A stretch of DNA of 23,101 nt, taken from the NCBI GenBank assembly GCA_036272935.1, contig DATAXP010000165.1, positions 1 through 23,101 on the forward strand, written 5' to 3'. Shown here piece after piece: positions 16,450-22,416 of this stretch. Position 1 is the first letter of the stretch; every line of letters starts with the position of its first letter. Under the pieces are notes generated by a model, which saw only the letters and a program-made list of their open reading frames with translations, had not been told where the DNA came from and searched no databases. Made by a program: the position numbers and the translations under genes. Source of the DNA: DATAXP01 sp036272935 (GTDB taxonomy: Bacteria > Planctomycetota > Planctomycetia > Pirellulales > PNKZ01).

Positions 16450-17394
16450 CTACCGCGCGGCCAGGGCTTCGGCTGGCGAGCCGCTCGTTGATGGGCTTTC
16501 GGACTGCGATGCCGGGCGAACGATCAGCGACACGCCGCACACATTGTGCTGCCGGTCGCGGATCAGCGACATGTTCAGCAGCACGCTCACCAGGCTGCCG
16601 TCCTTGCGGCGGCGCACGGTCTTGGTTTGTCCGACGTACAGGCCGATGCGCAGCTTGGCCAGCAGCAGCGTCTCTTCGCCGGCACGGTCGGCGGGCACCA
16701 AAAGGCTCGCCTCGCGGCCGATGATCTCGTCGCCCGAGTAGCCGAACAGCGCCTCGGCCGCCCGGTTCCAGGTGCCGATACGGTCGTCGAGCGCTTTGCT
16801 GTAAATGGCGTCGTCGGTGTGGTCGAGCACGATCGACAGCCGGGCGAGCTTGTAATCGGTTTCGCGATTGGCCGTCGCATCGCGCCCGGTGGCGATGAAG
16901 AACGCATCACCCCGCCCGATGGCGCCGGTCCAGCGAATCCACTTGTAACTGCCATCCTTGGCGCGCGTGCGAATCTCGACCTCCGGCGTGACAAACCCCA
17001 TCACCATCTGTTCGATCTGCCGCAGCGTTTCCTGGCGATCCTCGGGATGCACCAGCAGCAGGAACGGCGTGCCGATCAGTTCGGTGCGCGTGTAGCCGAA
17101 TAGTTTCTCGGCTGCGGGGTTGATGCTCAGCAGCGTGCCGTCGAAGCTGGCGATGCAGCACACGTCCTGGATGACATCGAACAGCCGGTGCTCGATCGCG
17201 TGGCGATTGCGCGTGAAGGCCCACACCGCAGCGACCAGCCCGATTCCCGCCAGGCGACCGTAAAGCGAGAAGGAGTTGTTGAGATCGTCGTTCGACTCGC
17301 AGATCACGAACACCGCGAGCGCCGACAGAAACAGCGGCATCTTGAGGCGCCAGAACAGCCCCAGAATCATTCCTGGCCGCAGTAGATGCATCAT
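16450..17394 (-). CDS. Membrane-anchored tandem PAS protein without output domain
   Basis: From the ATG at 17394 the protein is 314 aa: two membrane helices (about 20-33 and 45-61), then PAS 1 (about 63-176, with INPAAEKLFGYTRTELIG and a PAC segment KDGSYKWIRWTG) and PAS 2 (about 180-301, with WNRAAEALFGYSGDEIIG and RRKDGSLVSVLLN). It ends after the second PAC motif with a Ser/Pro-rich tail. No histidine kinase, GGDEF or other effector follows, and the next frame holds none, so this seems a true sensor-only protein that must work through a partner. A GTG at 17403, preceded by AAGAGGG at good spacing, is an equal candidate for the start. The frame stays open up to 17526. Confidence 0.85.
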   Translation of the reverse strand: MMHLLRPGMILGLFWRLKMPLFLSALAVFVICESNDDLNNSFSLYGRLAGIGLVAAVWAFTRNRHAIEHRLFDVIQDVCCIASFDGTLLSINPAAEKLFGYTRTELIGTPFLLLVHPEDRQETLRQIEQMVMGFVTPEVEIRTRAKDGSYKWIRWTGAIGRGDAFFIATGRDATANRETDYKLARLSIVLDHTDDAIYSKALDDRIGTWNRAAEALFGYSGDEIIGREASLLVPADRAGEETLLLAKLRIGLYVGQTKTVRRRKDGSLVSVLLNMSLIRDRQHNVCGVSLIVRPASQSESPSTSGSPAEALAAR

Positions 17395-17529
17395 TGCCAA
17401 CACGCTCCATTGCCCTCTTAAACATAGATTGCGGGCGACGGGTTTCCTCGACAAGATCGAGCGACTTTCTACGACCGGGGGGAATCCGTATAGCCGGCGC
17501 AGTCGGCACAATCGCGATTCGTCCACTGA

Positions 17530-18420
17530 CTAGGCCGACAAGATGTCGTGCAGCCGGAAATGGAACTTCCCGAGCTTGCCGCCGTAGTTGCCCGCCGCGA
17601 TGCGCACCACGCCCGCAGCGGCAGCGGCGCGTGCGGCGGCGGCCATGGCGCCGCCGACCGACGCTTCGTCCATGCCGTCGATCACCACCTCGTAGGCGCA
17701 GGCGGCATCGGGATGCAGTTGCGTGGCCACTCGGGTTCGCAATGTCGGGCAGTAGGCGTCGGCCGTGCTGGCCGGCAGTTTCTTGTAGCGCGAGCCGACC
17801 TTGCTGCCGCTGCGAGCGATCCCACCAGGAAACGGCGTGATCACGCCGGGCATGTCCGCCAGGGCGTCGGCGGCTCGGCGCGCGGCGCCGAGTGCCGCTT
17901 CGAATGTCGAGCCTTGCAGAATCAGGTTGCCCCCGGCCACGCCCTTGCTGACGCCCAACGATTCCTCGACGACGAACTCGCCGTCCATCACCGGCACGCG
18001 CCAGTAACGTCGTCCGGCGAGCAGCTTGCTCTTCTGCCAACCGTCGCCGAAGTAGCGGATGTGCTTACCGAGCGGAATGTTCTCGTCTGCCGGATCGAGA
18101 CCGTTGAAGACGGCCGTGGTCGGACAGGTCATCAGGCATTGGCCGGTGCGGTTCGGGACCGCCTTGGCGAGCGCCTCGGTCGAGAAGCCAAAGACGAGGA
18201 TTGCCAGCCCCGGACGCCCGTCGGGAGTTTCCTCAGCCGAGAGCCGGCGTTCGACGCCTGCCTCGGCGTCGCAGGCAATCACGCTGCTGGCGTAGCCGGT
18301 GAACTCGCGGGCGGCGGCAGCGAGCCAATGATCGTCGTGGGCCGTGACGACGAGCCGCGTGTAGCGCATGCGGAACGCTTCGGCGAACGTGTCTTCGATC
18401 TCGGTGGAACCGATGTTCAT
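17530..18420 (-). CDS. ftr: Formylmethanofuran:tetrahydromethanopterin formyltransferase
   Basis: Moves a formyl group between H4MPT and methanofuran; in bacteria (gene also called fhcD) it is part of the H4MPT-linked formaldehyde oxidation route. The 296-aa length, the start MNIGSTEIEDTFAEAF, the RYFGDGWQKSK segment, the FPGGIARSGSKVGSRYKKLPASTADAYCP block and the Gly/Ala-rich end closing in GGKLGKFHFRLHDIL are all typical. The start is secure from this N-terminus. The other subunits of the formyltransferase/hydrolase complex (fhcA, B, C) and other H4MPT genes are not in the window, so the gene stands alone here, which fits the scattered C1 genes known in planctomycetes. Confidence 0.95.
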   Translation of the reverse strand: MNIGSTEIEDTFAEAFRMRYTRLVVTAHDDHWLAAAAREFTGYASSVIACDAEAGVERRLSAEETPDGRPGLAILVFGFSTEALAKAVPNRTGQCLMTCPTTAVFNGLDPADENIPLGKHIRYFGDGWQKSKLLAGRRYWRVPVMDGEFVVEESLGVSKGVAGGNLILQGSTFEAALGAARRAADALADMPGVITPFPGGIARSGSKVGSRYKKLPASTADAYCPTLRTRVATQLHPDAACAYEVVIDGMDEASVGGAMAAAARAAAAAGVVRIAAGNYGGKLGKFHFRLHDILSA

Positions 18421-18446
18421 GCGTCTGCCAGCATAGCTCGCCGAGG

Positions 18447-18476
18447 TTTACAGCCCTAGCGGGCGGCGAGTAAACT
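18447..18476 (+). promoter_or_regulatory. Candidate tRNA-His promoter
   Basis: TTTACA (18447-18452) and TAAACT (18471-18476) are 18 bp apart. A start near 18483 would fall just before the tRNA at 18490. The 11-mer GCGAGTAAACT at its right end also lies before surE. Confidence 0.45.
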
Positions 18477-18489
18477 GGCCTCGATACGC

Positions 18490-18564
18490 GGTGGCTGTAG
18501 CTCAGTTGGTTAGAGCACCAGATTGTGGATCTGGGGGTCGTGGGTTCAAGTCCCATCAGCCACC
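18490..18564 (+). tRNA. tRNA-His (anticodon GTG)
   Basis: The acceptor stem GTGGCTG (18491-18497) pairs with CAGCCAC (18557-18563). A D-arm (GCTCAGTTGGTTAGAGC), the anticodon loop TTGTGGA in the stem CCAGA/TCTGG, and a T-arm with GGTTCAAGTCCC all fold. Anticodon GTG reads His codons. G at 18490 faces C at 18564, the extra G-1:C73 pair that marks histidine tRNAs. CCA is not encoded. T6 follows directly (18566-18571). Confidence 0.96.
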
Positions 18565-18571
18565 CTTTTTT
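18528..18571 (+). other. Candidate attachment site (3' end of tRNA-His)
   Basis: A tyrosine recombinase gene begins 130 bp downstream on the same strand, the standard arrangement for elements that integrate at the 3' half of a tRNA gene and restore it. The core would be the anticodon-to-T-arm part of the tRNA. The matching second copy is not in the window, so the exact core cannot be drawn. Confidence 0.4.
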
Positions 18572-18694
18572 AACGAACAACAGGGCAATGGTTTGCGTAA
18601 AGCAATGCAGACCCTTGCCGATGTTCATGCCACATGCCTGTCAACATTTTGTCAACGGCGTTGCTTCGGTGTGGGGTTGGCATGGAGCAACCTC

Positions 18695-19933
18695 ATGGCC
18701 GCTATTCAAGAACGCAACGGTTCGTGGCGTGCGCTATTCCGTTATCAGGGACAGCAACACGCCGTCACCATCGGCAGAGTTCCGAAGCATGAAGCTGTGC
18801 AGTGGAAGGGCAAGGTCGAGCACCTTCTGATGCGGCTCAGGCAGAACCTGCTTGAGCTTCCCTCCGGCATGCCGATCACCGAGTTCGTCCTGCGGGACGG
18901 CAAGCCGGTCACCAAAGCGTCGCAGACCGCCTCGACGACGTTCGGTCAGCTTCACGATGCATACATCGCCGCTCGCTCGAACGGCTCGCTCGAAGCCAAT
19001 ACGCTGGCGACGATCGAACTGCACCTGGGGCATATCGAGAAGACGCTCGGCAAGCACTTCCTGCTCGACGGACTTTCGCTTAAGCACCTGCAGGAGCACG
19101 TCACCCGGCGCATGAACGACCCGGTGAAGGCGATGGAAGAGAAGAAGAGGCGGCTGCCCGAAAGGGAACGCAAGAAATTCGTTGTCCGGAAAATTTCGGC
19201 GACGACAATTAAGAAAGAGATCGTCAGCTTTAGGGCAGCGTGGCTGTGGGGCGTGCGTGCGGGACTGGTCAAAGGCGAGTTCCCATCCGTAGGCCTGTCC
19301 TATCCCAAGGTTGACGAGAAGCCGCCATTCATGACGTGGTCGGAAATCGATCGTCGCATCAGAGCCGGCGGCGATGCCGCGACACTTTGGGAATGCCTGT
19401 ACCTCGACGCGGACCAAATCGCTGAACTGCTGAACTGGCTCAAGGCGAAACCCTGCCGCCCGTGGGTTTACCCAATACTCGTTATGGCAGCCCATGCGGG
19501 GGTGCGGCGGAGCGAACTGCTACGCGTGACGGCCCAGGACGTGAACCTCGCAGAGCGGATCATTACGGTCCACGAAAAGAAAAAAGCGAGAGGCCGCCGC
19601 ACCACGCGAAGCGTGCCGATCAGCGACTTGCTGCATGATGCCTTGCTGCCGTTGATGGACGGCCGCAAATATCTCTTTGGCGATGGGCAAAAACCGTTAT
19701 CTGCCAATCACGCGAAGCTGACCTTCCGACGGGTGTTTCGGAAGTCGAAATGGTCAGTGGTTCGCGGCTTCCATGTTTTCCGCCACTCGTTTATTTCGAT
19801 CTTGGCCAGCAAAAATATCGACCAGCGAATTATCGACGATTTTGTCGGGCACCAAACCGAAGAACAACGCCGCCGTTATCGGCACCTCTTCCCGCAGGTC
19901 ACGCGTGCGGCAATCGCTCAGGCGTTTGGTTAG
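18695..19933 (+). CDS. int: Tyrosine recombinase (integrase)
   Basis: Site-specific recombinase, 412 aa from the ATG at 18695, which has GGAG about 7 nt upstream. The N-terminal part (MAAIQERNGSWRALFRYQGQQHAVTIGRV) looks like an arm-type DNA-binding domain, residues about 80-210 a core-binding domain with a Lys/Arg-rich insert, and about 220-412 the catalytic domain. Catalytic residues seen: Arg271 (GVRRSE), His360 and Arg363 (HVFRHS), His386 (GHQTEE) and nucleophile Tyr395 (RRYRHL). All are present, so it is probably active. The frame stays open upstream through the tRNA, but that part is a translated tRNA and not protein. It converges on the HTH gene, with a bulged hairpin (19935-19982) between them. 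Confidence 0.93.
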   Translation: MAAIQERNGSWRALFRYQGQQHAVTIGRVPKHEAVQWKGKVEHLLMRLRQNLLELPSGMPITEFVLRDGKPVTKASQTASTTFGQLHDAYIAARSNGSLEANTLATIELHLGHIEKTLGKHFLLDGLSLKHLQEHVTRRMNDPVKAMEEKKRRLPERERKKFVVRKISATTIKKEIVSFRAAWLWGVRAGLVKGEFPSVGLSYPKVDEKPPFMTWSEIDRRIRAGGDAATLWECLYLDADQIAELLNWLKAKPCRPWVYPILVMAAHAGVRRSELLRVTAQDVNLAERIITVHEKKKARGRRTTRSVPISDLLHDALLPLMDGRKYLFGDGQKPLSANHAKLTFRRVFRKSKWSVVRGFHVFRHSFISILASKNIDQRIIDDFVGHQTEEQRRRYRHLFPQVTRAAIAQAFG

Positions 19934-20046
19934 CGTCGGCTTGCCGGCTGCTGGTGAAGGCGGCAACAAGCAGCTTGCCGACTTGCTCAAGCACGTGAAG
20001 TCCCGCAAGGTTCCAGCGTGCGTGTATCCGAGCATCCAGGAGGCGG

Positions 20047-20397
20047 CTATCCGGCTTGTCTGCGGATAGGAAGCAAGCCCTCGCGCTGGTAGCGCTCAAA
20101 TTCCTTGCGGCTGATCCGCCATTCGCCGTGCGGTCCCGCCCCGCCGTCGAGCTTCTCGGCGTTAATGCGGTCGCGCCAGCACCAGACGCGCACGGTATAC
20201 GGCGTTCGGTGGACCAGCTTCGCGAACTCGCCCACGCTGTAATACGCGCGTCCCTGCGTTTGCAGACACTCGCTGATCGCCTCGCGAACGGCAAGACGCG
20301 TGTCTTCCTCGACCGAGTAGCCTTTGCTTACCTGCTGGCGCTCGACGAGGGTCGTGAGCATCGCCTCAATCTTCTCAAGGCGTTCTTCGATGGTCAC
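20047..20397 (-). CDS. Small helix-turn-helix protein, excisionase-like candidate
   Basis: From the GTG at 20397 the product is 116 aa. This start is chosen because AAGGTG lies 5 nt before it and it is 10 bp after the preceding stop; a GTG at 20442 would overlap the neighbour. The N-terminal part (TIEERLEKIEAMLTTLVERQQ) is a short coiled coil suited to dimerisation. Residues about 50-110 form a winged HTH (YYSVGEFAKLVHRTPYTVRVWCWRDRINAEK...GEWRISRKEFERY) of the MerR/excisionase 'helix-turn-helix 17' type. As the last gene of the minus-strand train and facing the integrase, it may be the recombination directionality factor or a repressor. Role is inference. Confidence 0.78.
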   Translation of the reverse strand: MTIEERLEKIEAMLTTLVERQQVSKGYSVEEDTRLAVREAISECLQTQGRAYYSVGEFAKLVHRTPYTVRVWCWRDRINAEKLDGGAGPHGEWRISRKEFERYQREGLLPIRRQAG

Positions 20398-20407
20398 AGC
20401 GGCACCT

Positions 20408-20812
20408 TTAGATTTCAATGTCCCGGTCCTTGGTTCGTTCACGCACCTGTCCGGATTCGCGCGATTCGTTCAGTATTTCCTTGAAGCGGTCGATCAATGG
20501 CGTCGGATAGGTCTGGCCATCATCCGGAAGCAGTTGTTCAAGTCCGCGCCGTTCATGCGAGTCGCTCAGCACGATTCGCAAGGCCGCATCCGCCACAGCC
20601 GACTGATCGACAGATTCCCGGACGGCGTCAGCGAACTTCGCAAACGGTACGTCGTAGAGCGCTGCCGCGCTGGCGATGTATTGCAGCCGTCCCTGGGCTG
20701 ACAAGTCCCGCCAAAGGCGGAAGCTGCCGTCGGGCTCCTCCAGGTTATAGCCGTTCGACTTGTCAGAATTCAGCAGGGCCTTGAATCCTTCTAGGCGATG
20801 TTTTTTGTTCAT
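20408..20812 (-). CDS. Hypothetical element protein A with C-terminal tail TKDRDIEI (134 aa)
   Basis: Not recognised. The ATG at 20812 has weak GGTGA upstream and lies 13 bp after the stop of protein B, so they are co-transcribed. No signal peptide or membrane segment; mostly helical. It contains AVRESV and, at the end, DRFKEILNESRESGQVRERTKDRDIEI split as helix plus charged tail. Over the last 27 residues it aligns without gaps to protein B with 12 identities (D, F, E, LN, E, TKDR, I, E), and both share VRESV further in, so they look like old paralogues. The extreme C-terminus is the best conserved part. See the findings for a secretion-signal idea. Confidence 0.75.
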   Translation of the reverse strand: MNKKHRLEGFKALLNSDKSNGYNLEEPDGSFRLWRDLSAQGRLQYIASAAALYDVPFAKFADAVRESVDQSAVADAALRIVLSDSHERRGLEQLLPDDGQTYPTPLIDRFKEILNESRESGQVRERTKDRDIEI

Positions 20813-20825
20813 GGTTCACCAGCAA

Positions 20826-21239
20826 TCACATTTCGATGCCGCGATCCTTGGTCAACTCGTTCGATTCTTCATCCGCAGATTTTGCATTGAGCACTTCCAT
20901 GAAGGCGTCTTTGCCTGCGGTGCCTCGACTTTGCAGTCCAAGAATCACATCCCACGAGGTGTGGAATGACACATCCTTATGCGGGTTGCTGACCGATTCC
21001 CGGACCAATGCCGTCAGCTTCGGCCCGTCGCCGAGGACTGCATCCAGCACATTCGGCGCGATTTCTCCTTCGCGGATCGGGTAGTACAGCGCTTCATAGT
21101 GCTTCTGGCTGTCGATGCCGAAATCAACAACAGCCGCGTGGTTCGGCCACGAGTCGATCAGAATGCTCATGAACAGACTTCGCGTAGTCGGCCGCACCGA
21201 TCGCAGTTGCTCTGCGTATTCCTCGTGCTTATCGCTCAT
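20826..21239 (-). CDS. Hypothetical element protein B with C-terminal tail TKDRGIEM (137 aa)
   Basis: Not recognised. ATG at 21239, with only a weak ribosome-binding site and an 8-bp hairpin (21254-21273) just upstream. Soluble, mixed helix and strand (FMSILIDSWPNHAAVVDFGID, HYEALYYPIREGEI, FHTSWDVILGL), with LVRESV and a C-terminal DAFMEVLN helix followed by an acidic linker and TKDRGIEM. Shares VRESV and the tail with protein A. The codons of the shared tail differ at several silent positions between the two genes, so the likeness is kept at protein level and is not a fresh duplication. Confidence 0.75.
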   Translation of the reverse strand: MSDKHEEYAEQLRSVRPTTRSLFMSILIDSWPNHAAVVDFGIDSQKHYEALYYPIREGEIAPNVLDAVLGDGPKLTALVRESVSNPHKDVSFHTSWDVILGLQSRGTAGKDAFMEVLNAKSADEESNELTKDRGIEM

Positions 21240-21253
21240 TGCTCATCTCATTA

Positions 21254-21273
21254 AGCAGGTGGTTGCACCTGCT
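21254..21273. promoter_or_regulatory. Hairpin just upstream of the protein B start
   Basis: AGCAGGTG, loop of four, CACCTGCT: a perfect 8-bp stem ending 14 nt before the ATG at 21239. It could affect ribosome access or be a protein-binding site. Confidence 0.4.
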
Positions 21274-21307
21274 CTTGTTCACGTTCCTTGTGATCGCGGC
21301 GCGCCGT

Positions 21308-21336
21308 CGGCGGCAGGGAAGAACTCCCTGCCGCCG
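21308..21336 (-). terminator. 12-bp perfect hairpin between zinc-ribbon gene and protein B gene
   Basis: CGGCGGCAGGGA and its exact complement flank a 5-nt loop, 12 bp after the stop at 21348. No T-run follows on either strand, so it may be an RNA-processing or stability element within the train, not a true terminator. Confidence 0.4.
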
Positions 21337-21347
21337 TTGATGATTCA

Positions 21348-21713
21348 CTACCGTTTCTTGATCCCCAGCATCACCGCCAACACCACGCCGATGGCAACCA
21401 GCAAGCCGCCGAGGAACGTCTTGGCCATTGAGTTAGCGGTCTGCTGACTTACCGGAACCTCCAACGCGCCGTGACCTCCTGGCATTTGCATTCGGATCGG
21501 GACGGCGTTCTTCGCTGCTGCCGCGTGTTGAGGCGTGATGTCGGCGGCCACGCCCGAACCATTCATGGGCACGAACGTTGGTGTCAGGTTAACGGGGACC
21601 ATGAAGGTCGTTTTGCACTGGCTGCAACTGGTGTTGTGACCGGCGTTCTCGGGTAACGCCCCGTACCCGGCATTGCAGCCGGGGCATGTGTATTCGATTA
21701 TTTTCTGGTACAT
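21348..21713 (-). CDS. Zinc-ribbon protein with C-terminal membrane anchor (121 aa)
   Basis: The ATG at 21713 (MYQKIIEYTCPGC) is chosen because GAAGGGAG lies at ideal spacing; an in-frame start 39 bp upstream lacks support. Cys10-x2-Cys13 and Cys30-x2-Cys33 form a zinc ribbon of the MJ0042-like kind. A long Pro/Met/Gln-rich linker follows, then one membrane helix (about 96-116, FLGGLLVAIGVVLAVMLGI) and a basic KKR end, so the ribbon should face the cytoplasm. Not recognised beyond this. Position in the conjugative train suggests an accessory role at the membrane, unproven. Confidence 0.8.
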   Translation of the reverse strand: MYQKIIEYTCPGCNAGYGALPENAGHNTSCSQCKTTFMVPVNLTPTFVPMNGSGVAADITPQHAAAAKNAVPIRMQMPGGHGALEVPVSQQTANSMAKTFLGGLLVAIGVVLAVMLGIKKR

Positions 21714-21814
21714 CGGAGACTCCCTTCGTGTTGATGTGTGAGGACTGGTCAACTCATTACAGCTCTTCGATCACTTCTACCGAACAGCGGCGGCTCGTTC
21801 GCGAATCACGGCGG

Positions 21815-22045
21815 TCATCTTTGCGACAGCAACCGCTTCAGCAACCACACGGCTCCCCTCCCAACCACCTTCCCAACTTGCTCGGCGATCTCTAGCTTTC
21901 GGTCGCGCTCGTCTTTCTCGATCCGTCGAATGTGCACAAACCTTTCCGGATGTTTAAGCATCATGTGCTTGCGCCAACCCCCGTACGCTAGGCACCCTCC
22001 GATCACGACACCGTAAAAGAGGAAAATCAGGACAACGATTTCCAT
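21815..22045 (-). CDS. Small single-TM protein (76 aa)
   Basis: The ATG at 22045 has a good ribosome-binding site (AAGGAAG, 5 nt). One N-terminal membrane helix (MEIVVLIFLFYGVVIGGCLAYGGW) is followed by a strongly charged cytoplasmic part (IRRIEKDERDRKLEIAEQVGKVVG) and a short amphipathic C-terminal helix ending LLKRLLSQR. No family recognised. It lies between two other small genes of the train. Confidence 0.72.
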   Translation of the reverse strand: MEIVVLIFLFYGVVIGGCLAYGGWRKHMMLKHPERFVHIRRIEKDERDRKLEIAEQVGKVVGRGAVWLLKRLLSQR

Positions 22046-22095
22046 TGCTGCTTCCTTTCTGACAATGGTTAGGACGAATCACTGTTCTGTTGACG

Positions 22096-22371
22096 CTACA
22101 TTTCCATGCCTCGGCTCTGCTCTTCGATCTGCGTCTGCTGCGGGGCTTCGACCGCATTCTCGTGATGCTTGCTGATGTCCTGACCTGGTCCGTATAGGAC
22201 GAAACCGTTGGTCGTATACAAGGCGGAAGCAACCTCGCTCCGGCCCTGTTGTTCAAGCCGTGACAGCTCAGCTCCTACATCCGAGAGAATGTTTTCGAGG
22301 CTGAGCCCTGGAGCGGCCTGGCTGATTCCCTCGCCGACCTGTTGCAGAATCTGCTTGAATGTCTTGGACAC
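22096..22371 (-). CDS. Hypothetical element protein C with C-terminal tail SRGMEM (91 aa)
   Basis: Not recognised. It starts with GTG at 22371 behind a near-perfect GGAGGTGA site, the strongest in the window. Helical N-terminal half (SKTFKQILQQVGEGISQAAPGLSLENILSDVGAELSRLEQQGR), a strand-like middle (ALYTTNGFVLYGPGQD) and an acidic, Gln-rich end closing IEEQSRGMEM. The last residues match protein B (DRGIEM) and more weakly protein A (DRDIEI), although the rest of the protein is unrelated to either. It is the first gene after the coupling protein, 45 bp from its stop. Confidence 0.78.
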   Translation of the reverse strand: MSKTFKQILQQVGEGISQAAPGLSLENILSDVGAELSRLEQQGRSEVASALYTTNGFVLYGPGQDISKHHENAVEAPQQTQIEEQSRGMEM

Positions 22372-22416
22372 GTGTCACCTCCGTTGAATGAGCGAGTTAC
22401 TCGATGATTGGTCTCG

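Noticed and set aside
16907..18040. 377-codon minus-strand frame across ftr and the PAS gene
   Set aside because: Arg-rich out-of-frame shadow crossing two recognised genes.
18491..18694. N-terminal extension of the integrase through the tRNA (MAVAQLVRAPDCGSG...)
   Set aside because: This is the well-known false peptide made by translating a tRNA gene; the ATG at 18695 has a proper ribosome-binding site.
19773..20069. 98-codon plus-strand frame over the end of the integrase, with a plausible-looking tail after 19934
   Set aside because: Most of it is out of frame with a certain integrase; the remaining about 45 residues are too few to support a gene.
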